From contig OX104131.1 in NCBI GenBank assembly GCA_944470555.2, positions 14,314,515-14,378,514 of the forward strand: 64,000 bases of DNA, given 5' to 3'. Position 1 is the stretch's first letter, and every line of letters starts with the position of its first letter. Made by a program: the position numbers and the translations under genes. Below are positions 24,041-35,299 of this stretch, in pieces. Source of the stretch: Heterobilharzia americana (Eukaryota > Platyhelminthes > Trematoda > Strigeidida > Schistosomatidae). Under the pieces are notes generated by a model. The model had not been told where the DNA came from. It worked only from the letters and a program-made list of their open reading frames with translations, and ran no database searches.

Positions 24041-24228
24041 TTTATCCATATTTCACTGGATACACACACTAAGTAGTTTCTCTTATTCTTTTGCATACAA
24101 ACATGAAGTATGCAACAGTTTAAATCATGCGCTTTAATTTTTGTAAATTAATTGCTTAACTCATTAAAAGTTCACTGTCATTATACATAGTTTGAAATAG
24201 TCAGTTGAACTTTAAATCTCACTGGGGA

Positions 24229-24230
<2 letters not shown>

Positions 24231-24284
<54 letters not shown>
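24231..24284 (+). repeat. (AT)27 microsatellite
   Basis: A pure AT run inside intron A-B. Confidence 0.95.
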
Positions 24285-24288
<4 letters not shown>

Positions 24289-24439
24289 GTTTCATTTTCT
24301 TTAAACCACGTGACCAATGATCAATAATGCATGTATAAAACTAGTACTGATTACACCTAGGATGAGGTATGTAAATAAACAGAACAATTAAGCTTATCTA
24401 TTATTATCATTATTATTGATGAAAAAAATAATTATCATT

Positions 24440-24620
24440 TCGACTATCTGGGATAGCCGTGGTTTGGCAGACTTGTACTGATACTGGGTGGTGATTGAAA
24501 GTGAGAAAAAAAATTGAACCGCGGCTGGATTCGGACTGGTGACCACTGGGTTAGCTGCTCGGTGCTCTTCGTGCTTGTCTCTAGGTACTGCGTGATGGTC
24601 CCAGGTCTCTGATGGGTTCC
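24440..24620 (-). mobile_element. tRNA-like SINE, family epsilon
   Basis: The minus strand has 'tggtcaccagtccgaatcc' as a B-box region and ends in 'cggctatcccagatagtc'. The same end block is found near 46415 and 54297. Confidence 0.5.
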
Positions 24621-25225
24621 GATGAAGTGTGTCTACACACTCTCCTGTTTTAGCTCTTGAAAACCGGACAACTGGTTGAGGTTTGGACCGATTCGGAGGG
24701 AAGTGTAGGACTTTTCATGGGACTGTGGTGCAGATCGTTTCTGAAAATGTCGCATAACCAGAAAACTATACTTACTAGAGGTAAAAAAAAAGATAAAGAA
24801 AGTAAGAAGATAATTTGGTAATCCGCGATGAAGGGTGAACTTAAATAATGCGAAATTAAAAAACAATATTTATCATCATTACAGTAGTGTTGCTGGTTAG
24901 ATAACGTAAAGGTTGAATAACATCAAAAAGACGTTACGTAAGACTTCCTAATCGTTTATAAGGTACACATAGATTACAGACCGATGAAAACGTGATAGAG
25001 TCAATCAGCAGTCAAAGGATTAGGTAACATGAATAAGACAAGTTCATTAGAATAAATTGAAAATGTTTTGCTAAAAGCTGCAATTATTGGGAAGATTTAA
25101 TGAAGTATCACCCGAAACTATTAAATGTAAGAATAAAAAAATGATAATCATGATATGAACACGGATTAATCCAACAAGAGGGGGAAGTTGAGAAATAAAA
25201 GATAAACGGAATGAACTAAGATCGA
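24621..25225 (+). other. Intron A-B, AT-rich, nothing recognised
   Basis: No coding motif, box pair or repeat unit was supported. Confidence 0.4.
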
Positions 25226-25229
25226 ACTA

Positions 25230-25790
25230 AGTTAGGGCCAAGGTGGAGACAAAGACTGTTCGTACTTCTTTTGCACACAAAGGTCAGACTTGAGTTCATG
25301 GATAGCTAAGGCTTCCTCTGTTTTAGAAGTTGAAGATGGAAGAAATATGAGATATTTAATCGAATTGGATGAAACACCTTGAAGCCACTGTTGGGATCGG
25401 TTGAATGGTTGGCGTCGATTAGATTTTCAAGTATATAACTTCCATCCTTATAAAACCAGACTGGAGTGTGTTCTCGTATACGTGTCGACACTAACCTGTG
25501 GCTAGGCCACGGGTGATTTATCTTGCTCCACAGGAGCAGGTGAATTGGTAGATATGCATGCAGGTGGCCTGTCAAGGTATATTATCTTTTACACAAATGG
25601 ACGACAGTTTGCGACTAGTAAAAGTCAAATGAAGTCTGCCTAAGTAAAAGGTCCTACTAATTGATGTGGAAAGAAGATTTATCAGGGTGTCTGATGCTAC
25701 ATCACCTTTCAGTTTCAGATTCATGAACAAATTAGTTTTAGAGACTGAGTTGATGACTGATTTCACATGTCTTTCTCACATATTTTAATC
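25230..25790 (-). mobile_element. Penelope-like element, C-terminal GIY-YIG remnant
   Basis: Minus frames read YQFTCSCGAR near 25520-25550, then TRIREHTPVW, LENLIDANHSTDPNSGFKV and, at the end, a K..LCVQKKY-type tail. This order (Cys-rich CSCG, GIY-YIG-like, REH, tail) is that of Penelope-like endonucleases. An upstream frame (25572-25766) may be the linker. Stops and a frameshift after CSCGAR break it. Confidence 0.6.
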
Positions 25791-27255
25791 AACATATCTG
25801 CAAAGTTTTTAAGGTTAGACTAACTTGTCATTCATAAGTTGATATCAGCTCAGCAAGCATTGATAACAGCTGTTGATGAACCTCCAGTTTACTGTCTGAT
25901 TTTTAAGTCTAACCCATGTAACCTTCGAGATGATAGCAGCACATCCGATACTATGTGATTGGTCATGCATACACACATACACTATATATACATAACCTGA
26001 AGTCTTATTCCCACACTGACCAGTTGAATGAATGACTTCACAATTTGTCAGACACTAGACAGTTACTTTAACGTTCTGTTTTCTTCTTTCCGCTGAAAAA
26101 AAACTACACTACGTCATCATTCTGGATAGTTGATATCACACATGCCATTTTAATAAGTTGAATGGTTTTTCTTCATACATTTAGTCATATTAAAATGTGT
26201 TTGTAAAGAAAACAAGTAGCAAACATGAAAAGGAAATAATTTCTGTCATCATCGTTAAACAGGTTGCCTTTGTTTGTTGTTTACTTTCGGTGTCTTTTGC
26301 GCGCTCACCCGCTTAAAATCAACTCCACCAAAGAAACCTATCATTAACCAGTACTAATATTATTATTACTAATAATTATCATAGAATTATTCTTTTTTAT
26401 TTTTCTACTCTCTACCCTAAGCATAGAATAGGAGAGGAAGAAAAAAAAACGAGTCTATAGGTTATGCCTATATTGATCAATAGATTTTCCGAATATTCAA
26501 CACCATTATTTCCTATTTTATTTTGTTTTATCGAAGCTTTGAAATAAGGAGTAAGACATAGACACAGATAAGTAGACAAAGAGATTGATAGAAGGTAATG
26601 CTTTTGTCTTAATCCATTCATTTCATAAAGGGAGCTGAGAAAAAACATATTCTCTTCTCTGAACATACGAGTACATGCATGTAACACTTATATGGGTATG
26701 ATAATTAGGTGTAAATGATGTTATGTATTGAATGTCAGAGAATAATTACATTTTTTCGAATATTGTCTAGTATTTGTTGTTGTTGTTTTGTTTTTTTTGG
26801 TCGTGGAATTAATTCTTGTATTCATATGGAAAGCAGTCATGAAGTTCATTTATTGAAACATCTATTTTTCATGTTTATTATCACAATATCTTTCACTTAT
26901 TGAACATTATCAACTGAACTTGCGTCTGGTTAGCAGTTTGGTTTACCCTTGATTTCTTCATTCCATCATCTAGGGTATCACTGACATAGATAAGTTGGAA
27001 GTCCCTGAAGTTATTTTTCTTGCTTTTGCTATAGATCTGTTGTCTGGAGAAAAACTTTTGAACCTTGAGTATATGAATAATATCGTCTGGCCGTTTGAAA
27101 ATATATAAGTCACTCCAAATACCATTTAATCAGTTGGTGGTCAGTGTTTTGCGTGTATGATGTATACTTTTCACCTTTGAAATGCTTAGTCCTTTTGCGG
27201 AATCCAGAGCCTCGATTCAACCTTAAATATTATTCGTCCAAAGTATTCAAAAAGT
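25791..27255 (+). other. Intron A-B, nothing recognised
   Basis: AT-rich, with a short ATATATACAT tract near 25980. Frames at 26412-26687 and 26715-26903 carry no motif. Confidence 0.35.
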
Positions 27256-27553
27256 TGTTTCATGAAAGATACTACTAATGAACAGCTTGAGTAGTTGGGT
27301 TATCTGTAAATTTCGTCAGCTGGATTAAAGTAATCTAAGCGCTGAGTCGCTCGTTTGGGGTCGAGTTCATCAGCGATATGTCCAGGCAAATTCAGCCCAT
27401 AGAGCTAAATTAGTTCAGAACACCTGAATCTGGCTGACTTGCATAGACCGGTATGCCTAAAATAGGATGATCAATTTGCAAATGAATTACAAATTTCACG
27501 GCCCACGTTGATATTTCTTACAACTAAGTAGTTTTTTCAACTGCCTAACTATG

Positions 27554-27778
27554 GTATCAACAGGGTTTCCTGTGAAAACCACTTAGTCGAGATCATAAGA
27601 TATGATCTCTGACAAAAAAGTATCATAAACTAGCGAAATATACTACTGATGAACTTCTTGAGTAGTTAGAAACCACTCAAGTTGATGTGATATTTCGCTA
27701 GTTTATGACACTTTTATGTTAGTGATCACACTTCATGATCTTGGCTGAGTGGTATCTAGTGAAAACCTTGTTGACATC
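27554..27778. repeat. Inverted repeat, arms of about 88 bp
   Basis: The left arm (27554-27641) and right arm (27689-27778) pair through 'cataaactagcgaaatat' and its complement, GAAAACCAC-type and GATCAT blocks. Identity is highest near the loop and falls outward. The 47-base loop repeats a motif ('tactactgatgaac...cttgagtagtt') also found at about 27266-27297. A foldback element is the likely origin. Confidence 0.75.
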
Positions 27779-28710
27779 ATATTTGGGAAGTTGTTTTATG
27801 TTAGTATTGATATGGGTGCGACATTTGAAGTACCCTATCGTACGTAGAATTCTCCTTCAGGATAAGTCCATACACTGTTGAAAAGTTATATTGTAAAAGG
27901 TTGACTGTACAACGCTCTGGTCTCTCCAAGTTTCAATGACTTGGATGAGTTTTATGGACGTTGTTGGTTGTCTCCACGGCTTCCATTTCATTCACTATCA
28001 GCTTTCCATGTAACAGATTGAATAACGGAGAGATGTGGTGATTGTATGACGTGGCATCGTGCAATGAATATTAATTACTTTGCATTGATATTTTTTAGTA
28101 CATCATGACTTCCTGGGTGGTAAAATCGAAGAGATCATGCCACCTAACGGCTCCAGATGTTAACAAATATGCCTCAGAGTCAAAAATAGACTGTTTCTTT
28201 GTCTACTTTTGTACCTCTCTTTTTTCTTACCTTCTCTCTGGGTCTATTTATATCCTCCTGATGTTTTTTTATTATTTCATATGTTTATGGTGGTGTATAT
28301 GCTGCTCCCGGGTTAGGTTCTAAGTAGATACTCCGATCTGAAGTTTTAATGATCCTTCTCCTCAGTACAGTGAAATTTTATTAGTTATGTCTTAAATCGA
28401 TGCTACTAATGAGTCCACTGTAGTTTTCCTTTTCCTTCTACCTAAACACTACTAGAAGTCATCAGTTTCAAGCAAAAAAATGATGAAAGCTTCCTTGGTT
28501 GCATTTTTCCTGTCCGGATGTTTTTCTTTTCTGCTTATCTCTCATGTCACACTTTTTGATTGCTTCAATAGCATATGTACCGTTTCTTTCCAACTCTTGA
28601 GAGATTGTCATGAATGTATAACAGAGTTGGATATCAGATATTAACAGGTTACCTGTAAACACTTTTAAGGATGAGTCTATAACTTTTTGTTGGTGCATTT
28701 GTAATTCTCC
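27779..28710 (+). other. Intron A-B, unrecognised frame on the minus strand
   Basis: A 76-codon minus frame (28468-28698) is rich in Lys and Glu near its end and looks protein-like by eye, but I do not recognise it and no splice-flanked partner was found. Confidence 0.3.
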
Positions 28711-28711
28711 G

Positions 28712-29150
28712 TTGTTTCGCTAGATCGAATTGTTTGACGTCTCTTGGTTTATGGGCTCCTATGTCAATACCTTGGTATTGCCCGAATATTTACTACGGTA
28801 ATTTACTTGGTTGTGGCTAGCAGAAGAATCCAGGACTAGCGTTTCGTCAGCTGGATGTACCTGCACCCCAATGAGTGATGTTCCGACTGGGAGTCGAGCC
28901 CCGCGTCCATCGCTCCAAACGCCAGAGCGTTATCCACTAGGCTACTGAGGTACGACAGCCGCCACCCGTTATACAAGAGGTGGCTATTGTACCTCAGCAG
29001 CCTAGTGGATAATGCTCTGGCGTTTGAAGCGGTGGACGTGGGGCTCGAGTCTCAGTCGGAACAACGTCACTCATTGGAGTGCAGGTACATCCAGCTGACG
29101 AAACGCTAGTCCTGGATTCTTCTGTTAGCCACAACCAAGTAAATTACCGA
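28712..29150. mobile_element. SINE alpha palindrome (minus copy, then plus copy)
   Basis: The minus copy (28712-28978) and plus copy (28985-29150) meet head-to-head at the 5' ends, separated by only a few bases. The two heads are nearly identical: A box AGCCTAGTGGATAA and B box GGGCTCGA with Cys/Tyr variants. Both copies lack ribozyme stem II in the same way: CTGACGA is followed directly by AACGCTAGTCC. The shared deletion argues for inverted duplication of one copy, or insertion of two very close relatives. The minus copy keeps the long 3' tail; the plus copy stops soon after AACCAAGTAAATTACCG. Confidence 0.85.
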
Positions 29151-30053
29151 TGACAGTCCATGATTATAATATAACGTGATGAAGCTGTTTACGCAGATGT
29201 ACATGTATGTTACATAGTATGTTCTTTGATTCTTATTGCTTTCTGATCACCCCAAAATTATGGCGGATTATTGAAATCTTAGTGTAGTAATCATAATGGA
29301 ATTATGTTTGATAACATGATCTTTAGAACCCTAGATTCCTTATTCATTGGATATAAAAGTGAATATGCGATAGTAGTCAGTGCTTGAGTCTAATTCTGAG
29401 TGTATGAATCAAACTTTCACCTTTAACTAGATTTAAATACACTTACAGATTTCCATCTCTAGTTCTGTTTCCTGAAATGAAGTTGATATTTTACCTTATC
29501 GGTTGAAAAACTTCATGATATACTATCTCCGACTGAAACAGCTGTGTAATTAAAGAGCTTATCCTCTTTGTCTCCAGCTATATCATAAATTCATCTTTAA
29601 TGGTAATACTCCATGTGATAGGTAGTTAGCTGGTTCATAGAAAAAACTTCATAAAGGTGTATATACTTGACTGTAAGCTAGATATAATGTGTGAGAAGGC
29701 CTATGATCTTCACTGACTAATTATACAACGTGAATTAGGGTGGAATAGGTGTGAACTCTTGATTAAATAGTTGGTTGAGTAAATTTTAAAAAAAGTGTAT
29801 TATAGATTTCATGGTAAATCAGAATAATTCCACAGATAAAACGTTCTTTCCATTCCTTTAGGCATAGTTTTCAGTTTAATAACATGTTCCAAGTTTCTAT
29901 TGATAATTAATTGTTACAATAATATTTTCTTCCTTTGCAAAATGACTTTCTATGGAATTATTATTTACCATATGGTAATTGATTGGCTGAACTAAGAATA
30001 CCTATGCTTAGTGACGCTTCACTTTAATTCTTTTTTCTCCTCATTTTTTTTAG
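29151..30053 (+). other. Intron A-B, distal part with acceptor
   Basis: AT-rich sequence ending in the tract 'ttctcctcatttttttttag' that forms the acceptor of exon B. No other feature was seen. Confidence 0.5.
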
Positions 30054-30524
30054 GTGCTGCAGCAGCAGCAGCTGCTGCTGCTTTTGCTCAAAATCCAACT
30101 ACTTTATTGTCTTCCTCTACACCGTCACATAACAATAATAATAATAATCATAATAGTATAGACAATTGTTTATTGGTTCATTCATCAGATAGTTCAATGC
30201 AAACCCACAATATCACATTATCAGACTCTAGTGAATATGAAAGCATGAATTGTGGATACGATGTATACGCATGTTGTTCAGCTTTGTGTATGTCATCCTC
30301 TTCTTCATCATCTTCAAGATGTCCGGCAGCAACACATTCAAATTGTTTATCTTCTTGTTGTTGCTGTTGTTGCAGTAATTGTTGTGGATATAATGGAGGT
30401 GGTGACAGTCGTGGTGGTTGTGGAAGTACTAGTGGTTGTAGTGGTAGTACAAGTGGTATTGGATCGAATTCTTCAAATCTCTCAATTAGTAGTCCTACTA
30501 ATAGTAATTGTTCAAGTATTAAAC
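30054..30524 (+). CDS. Exon B of the low-complexity protein gene
   Basis: A 471-nt internal exon. The acceptor is a T-rich tract ending TTTTAG at 30053. The donor is AAAC|GTAAGT at 30524/30525. It opens in phase 1 with a poly-Ala run of eight, then Asn runs (HNNNNNNHN), YESMNCGYDVYACCSALC, a run of eight Ser, a run of seven Cys (CCCCCC then SNCCGYN), and Gly/Ser-rich sequence. The exon ends SSIK plus one base. 157 codons. The reading frame has no stop, and the leftover base C joins AT of exon C to make His. Trinucleotide repeats (GCA, AAT, TCA, TGT) explain the homopolymers. The Cys-rich part is unusual for a disordered protein. Function unknown. Confidence 0.82.
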
Positions 30525-30714
30525 GTAAGTCATTTATCAGTGAGTGTTGTTCGATATTTGTCCTTCTTGAAGTTATACATGTTTCATCGCTTTTGTCCTA
30601 CTGATCTCCTTCTTTGAAAAATTAAGATTTGAAATATAATTGTTGAATCAAAGTGATAAACTGATTGTACCAACGTATAATATTGTACGGTTTTATGTTA
30701 TTTATTAAGCTATC

Positions 30715-30850
30715 TGAGAAAGGCTCCGTTCGGAAGATAGGTCTTAGTGTAAAGGGATAAGTGACTTACGTTGAAAGAAATTGTGGATTCGAACCAGTGA
30801 TCTCTGATTTACTCCATCTATGCTTGCTCGATTGAGTTATGTTACGTAAC
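30715..30850 (-). mobile_element. tRNA-like SINE head, family zeta
   Basis: The minus strand has 'ataactcaatcgagca' (A-box-like) and a perfect GGTTCGAATCC B box about 40 bases downstream. The tRNA cloverleaf cannot be completed. Confidence 0.5.
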
Positions 30851-31687
30851 TGTTGGTCGGATTTTAATATCACTTCGACCACCAAGAGTTTTAACCAAAT
30901 GTTCTACCAGCCAATGGTTCATAACTGTCCATTTTGCCACCTCGTCATCATGATACTAAGCTATCTGGCCAGATCTAAATTACAACCAAATTGTGGCTGT
31001 TTAAACATCGTAAAGGCACTTATAACCTGAAACCAGGTGCTCATTCACTTTTAACGATTATATCTCAGTAGTAGATCACCGTATGTCATACTCCTGATCT
31101 ATATACTCACTATTTAATGACTGACACCTGGACAACATGCAGACATCAAAGCTGACTCATGTCCCAGGCAAATATGTTATATCCATGCCAAGATTTCTTC
31201 AAGGAACAGTCCATTAGAGTTGATCCAACTTCTGGATTCAGTGAAGTTGTTAGTGTACTTAACTGTTCCAGTCCCTTTCCATAAACTTGGTGTCGTTTCA
31301 GAGTATTCTGTCTGTCACTCCAATTCACAAATGCATATTAATGACTGACTGTATTCATTTGTCAAGCCCGGTTACTTGTACAGTCGGTTGTACAAACAAG
31401 TTAGAAGTGAAGAATTTCACTTACTAACTGTATGCACTCAGTAATTTGATTTATTTCAATGATGGTTAGACTTTCCATGATACATAACCTACCTTATCAA
31501 TGAGAGAAACGTTTACTTCTGTAATTCCCTTCGTTTGCCTTGTTATTATTATCATCTTTATCAAACTAACTTCCGTGTATAAAATATATAGACAGACAAA
31601 ACGTTGACGCCCATTTCGTTTTCTTTAAGCCTGCTTGCTTCTTCGTCTCGTTTTCTGAACCTGTTGTACTGTATTGATTGTTGCTTT

Positions 31688-31689
<2 letters not shown>

Positions 31690-31743
<54 letters not shown>

Positions 31744-31750
31744 CTATTAA

Positions 31751-31785
<35 letters not shown>
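31690..31785 (+). repeat. Two (AT)n microsatellites
   Basis: (AT) tracts at about 31690-31736 and 31754-31785, separated by 17 bases. Confidence 0.95.
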
Positions 31786-31847
31786 CTTTTTTTGCTACCT
31801 ATCTGTTTTGCATTTCATCATCTCTTCATTCCACTACTCTCTGCTAC

Positions 31848-31871
31848 CTCTACTACTACTACTACTACTAC
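31848..31871 (+). repeat. (CTA)n trinucleotide tract
   Basis: About seven CTA units in intron B-C. Confidence 0.9.
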
Positions 31872-33319
31872 CGCCATCACCAGAAGCAGTTAAACATACC
31901 TCTCTGTGCAAAGTGTTTCATTACTCTAGTGCTCAACTTGTTACTCTTATTGTTGCTAAGATTAGTAGTATTCACTGTAATAACATCAGTAGACTGCATA
32001 AAAGTTTTTTTTTTTCAAGAATTTCTCTCTTTATCAAAAATTCAGTCCTAGTGTAAAGAATGGTAGAAGGGGACCAGTATGGTAGATAATATTATGATGT
32101 AAGATACTGTGGCATCAGCATTCCAAAATCTGTTTAATTAATTGACTTGATATGAGGTAATAAGGGTGAATAGCTGTTACACAAAATGGGATAAACAATA
32201 TTGTTTGTTTTTTGTTCCATTTTCTACTTCTCCACATATTCTTTCCAAGTTTTGCATGTTATTCTTTCTCCATTTCAATCAGTCACTAGGTTTGAAGATA
32301 TAGTTTTCACATCAAGAAGTAATAAAACATTTTCGGTATTCCTTAAAATAAGTGAACTTCAGATGGCTGTTATTCTTTCATATCCTGGAGATACTACTTA
32401 AATTTGTGGACTATATTCTTGTTTCAAGTCTTCAGTAGTCCCTTACTTAGTGCTATTTCATTTTAAGCTTATCCTGATGTGTTGCAACGGTGAATCATAA
32501 GCCCTAACATAGTAAGTATATGGTTTATAGCCTACTGGATAAAACATGTACCAGGCTGAGTCGGATTACTTTATATTGTCTCGATGTGGTGATATTGGTT
32601 TGAAAATTATGTTTACAAAGGTTCTACCATCCTGTAAAGGTTTATTGTATGATTGTGTAGCTGTCAGCTTAACTTAGGCTATGTAAAAATGGTGAGCGTA
32701 AAGTTGTATTACCAACTGTACTGAATTATCACTTTATTAAGGTATTTTCTTTTAGTAGCCAATATCTTCAGTCAGACTGTCGACTATACAAGCTTTGCAT
32801 TTCAACTTTCCATTGTTAACAGTTATATTCTTTAAGTATTGCCCCACCCAGCTCTGTAACACGAATGTCTTTGAATGATCTCGAATCTACATCCTTTAGG
32901 TTTTATGTGTTCATTCCATGACAGTCTCCTTCTTTAGATATACCAGGAAGTTATTCATATTTATCTTATCAGACCATACCTTGCAACGCATAAATTTCTC
33001 TTGATTGTCAACAACCGCTTTTATTCATATCCATTCTTTTCCTGTGCAACCCTTGTCAGTGAAATATCTTTTTAGTCTTCTAAAACTACACATTTAGGTT
33101 TCATATAGATTTGGTCAGTAGATCTCATTAGCCAAAGTGTTGATGTCATTAATGTATGTTGGGCTTCATAGACACTTAAATAAAATTTTAATCCAAATGT
33201 TCCTTGATCCAACCTAGTCAGTAGGAAAAATCTGTATGATTTACCCTTTAGTTGTTCAAGGGTTCAACAAACATCTAGAAGTTAGTGGGGATTTATTGAT
33301 TTCAAGGACTATTGAATCC

Positions 33320-33480
33320 TGATGCAATGACTCAATAACAGCGTACTGGCTATGATACCTGAAGGTCTTGGGTTCGATCGAGGGCACGGTCATGGGTGAA
33401 CACTACTGTGGACGAAACAGCTATCTAGTTCTCCCAAGTTTTCAACAGTTCTCCAACGGAAGTCACTCCATGATGAATGG
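33320..33480 (+). mobile_element. tRNA-like SINE, family gamma, plus strand
   Basis: Reads GATACCTGAAGGTCTTGGG then TTCGATCG as B box, followed by a degraded body ending near 'ttttcaacagttctcc'. It matches the minus copy at 12118-12300. Confidence 0.5.
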
Positions 33481-34442
33481 CAACATAAAATCTAGAAGGA
33501 AAACATTAAATCTTATGAAGAAAGATACATTTCTTGTAAATCACTTGTATTCTCCACGACCCAGTAATTTTCAGTTTTATTTACCATTGAATTGTATTCA
33601 TTTTACTGTAGAAACAGAATTGAAGACCAATAAATGATCTCAAGTTGGTCCCAAAGTAATCGAAACATAGAGATGATATTCTGGTTTTTTTTTCGTTGTA
33701 TTGTTGTTCACTACTTACTGTCTTGTTCTACAATGTGACAGAATCTATTTGCTGTTAAGTCAAATTGTTTTATCGTTTCAGTTAACAAAGATCCTTCTCC
33801 ATTATAATTTCCACACGGAAATCACTTAAAATTTAAGATTTATGTAAACCGATTTCTATTATGCTGCACAAAAATTCCTCCATCATTCTGTATACAAAAT
33901 CTCAGTCAATGATTACACAATTATTGTAGATGACAGTGCGCTGCATTAACGAAGGTAACAGTAAGGAATGAATCAGGTACAAGTTTATTTTTTCTTTTTT
34001 TGTTTTAATGATGTGGTCATCATCTTTTCCAGGAATTCCACTTCGTTATAACTTTTCAAGATTCTTCATCTGAAGTAGATTTTGACGTCACACTAGGTGT
34101 AACCAACCTAACTGATTGGTGTATACTGTTAGGTATCATTTACTTGGGTCATTCTAAATGTAGGTTAGTGGTTTAAGCATTTCAAGTTCCGGATTTCAGT
34201 CAACCTGAGTACACAACTGATGAACTGAATCCCAAACTAACAAAATAGTCTTCTGACGTTTAAATTTAGATGTAACCGGTAAGCACTACGGATGAGTGTA
34301 AGTGATCTCTAATTAGATGTGTTCATTGTCATTATGTACCATGTAATTACATAATATTGTTCGATTTCTTCATAGCCTTTCTATTTCTTCCTTTTTGTAT
34401 GGTCATGAACACATACACGCATACACATATCTACAAATTTAG

Positions 34443-34956
34443 ATAATACATGTAGTAATAGAAAGCAGAATAATTCTCCAAATAGTATAAATGATAAACC
34501 AAGTGGAATTAACAATTTTTCCACAGATATCAGTTGTACCATTCAACAATCATCCCATCATCACTATCACTGTCGACGAGTTAATGAATTTCGTCATCCC
34601 CAACCACCACAAACTAGTCAAACAGTTGGTTGTATTACATATCATAATACAAATGGTCGTGAGAAGAATTTATCTTCATCTATAAATGGTATCTCTAATG
34701 ACTACTGTGACAATATAAATACAACTAATAATAACAATCGAATATCTTCTGTTTCATTAATCCAAACGAGCTCAATTGTGAATATGAACTGTAGTGATTT
34801 AAATGTGCATACAACAACTAAGAGTACAACCACAACAGTCTCAACAAGTACAACAACTATTCCTACACGACGTTATAATCGTAGAGTTGTCCTACCTCCT
34901 GTAAGAATGACACATAATCCTGAAGTGGATTCATTATTACGTGAAATAATGGAGAG
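34443..34956 (+). CDS. Exon C of the low-complexity protein gene
   Basis: A 514-nt internal exon from acceptor AAATTTAG at 34442 to donor GAGAG|GTAATT at 34956/34957. The frame is open throughout: NTCSNRKQNNSPNSINDKPS, a His/Tyr-rich patch (SSHHHYHCRRVNEF), Asn runs, Thr-rich repeats (TTTKSTTTTVSTSTTT). It ends with a more ordinary segment, RRYNRRVVLPPVRMTHNPEV then DSLLREIMER. The last two bases AG join the first base A of exon D to encode Arg, in phase. The charged helical-looking end (DSLLREIMER continuing NSQAVNFDSREMH) is the best part for a homology search. No family recognised. Confidence 0.82.
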
Positions 34957-34969
34957 GTAATTCTGATAA

Positions 34970-34974
<5 letters not shown>

Positions 34975-35018
<44 letters not shown>
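34975..35018 (+). repeat. (AT)n microsatellite next to the exon C donor
   Basis: An AT run beginning 18 bases into intron C-D. Confidence 0.93.
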
Positions 35019-35019
<1 letters not shown>

Positions 35020-35044
35020 CACTTTTTATATATAATTCCTTCTA

Positions 35045-35295
35045 TTACCCTGTCGTTTATTCGACCGGATTAATCGGTCTACTAAATCCGTCTCGCAAAA
35101 AGTGGCTATTGTGACTCGATGGCTCAGTGGATAACGCTCTGGTATGTGAAGCAACCGGTCCCTGATTCAAGTCCTAATGGGAATAACAACACTCACTGGG
35201 AGGCAGGTATATCACGCTGACGAGTCCCCATATAGGACGAAATGCGCATTCTGGATTCCACTGCTGGCCACTATCTATCATCACTATGTAAAATA
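35045..35295. mobile_element. SINE alpha pair: minus 3' end, then plus copy
   Basis: 35045-35090 is the 3' tail block in minus orientation ('ttaccctgtcgtttattc'). 35103-35295 is a plus copy with GATGGCTCAGTGGATAACG (A box), CTGATTCAAGTCC (B box) and a hammerhead core at 35211-35256. Confidence 0.75.
35211..35256 (+). ncRNA. Hammerhead ribozyme core in SINE alpha, partly decayed
   Basis: CTGACGA at 35217-35223, stem II GTCC/GGAC (35224-35227 with 35235-35238) and GAAA at 35239-35242 are intact. Stem I (ATCACG against CTGGAT) has two mismatches. The expected cleavage triplet GTC reads ATT, which still fits the NUH rule. Activity is probably weak. Confidence 0.6.
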
Positions 35296-35299
35296 CAAA

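Larger units (their letters stand above)
30525..34442 (+). other. Intron B-C, 3,918 nt
   Basis: Contains a tRNA-like SINE (30715-30850), two (AT)n tracts, a (CTA)n tract, and a gamma SINE (33320-33480). No exon-like frame with splice sites was found between. It ends in 'ctacaaatttag' before exon C. Confidence 0.6.

Noticed and set aside
30252..30617. Val-rich 121-codon frame
   Set aside because: Shadow of exon B in another frame, produced by the same trinucleotide repeats.
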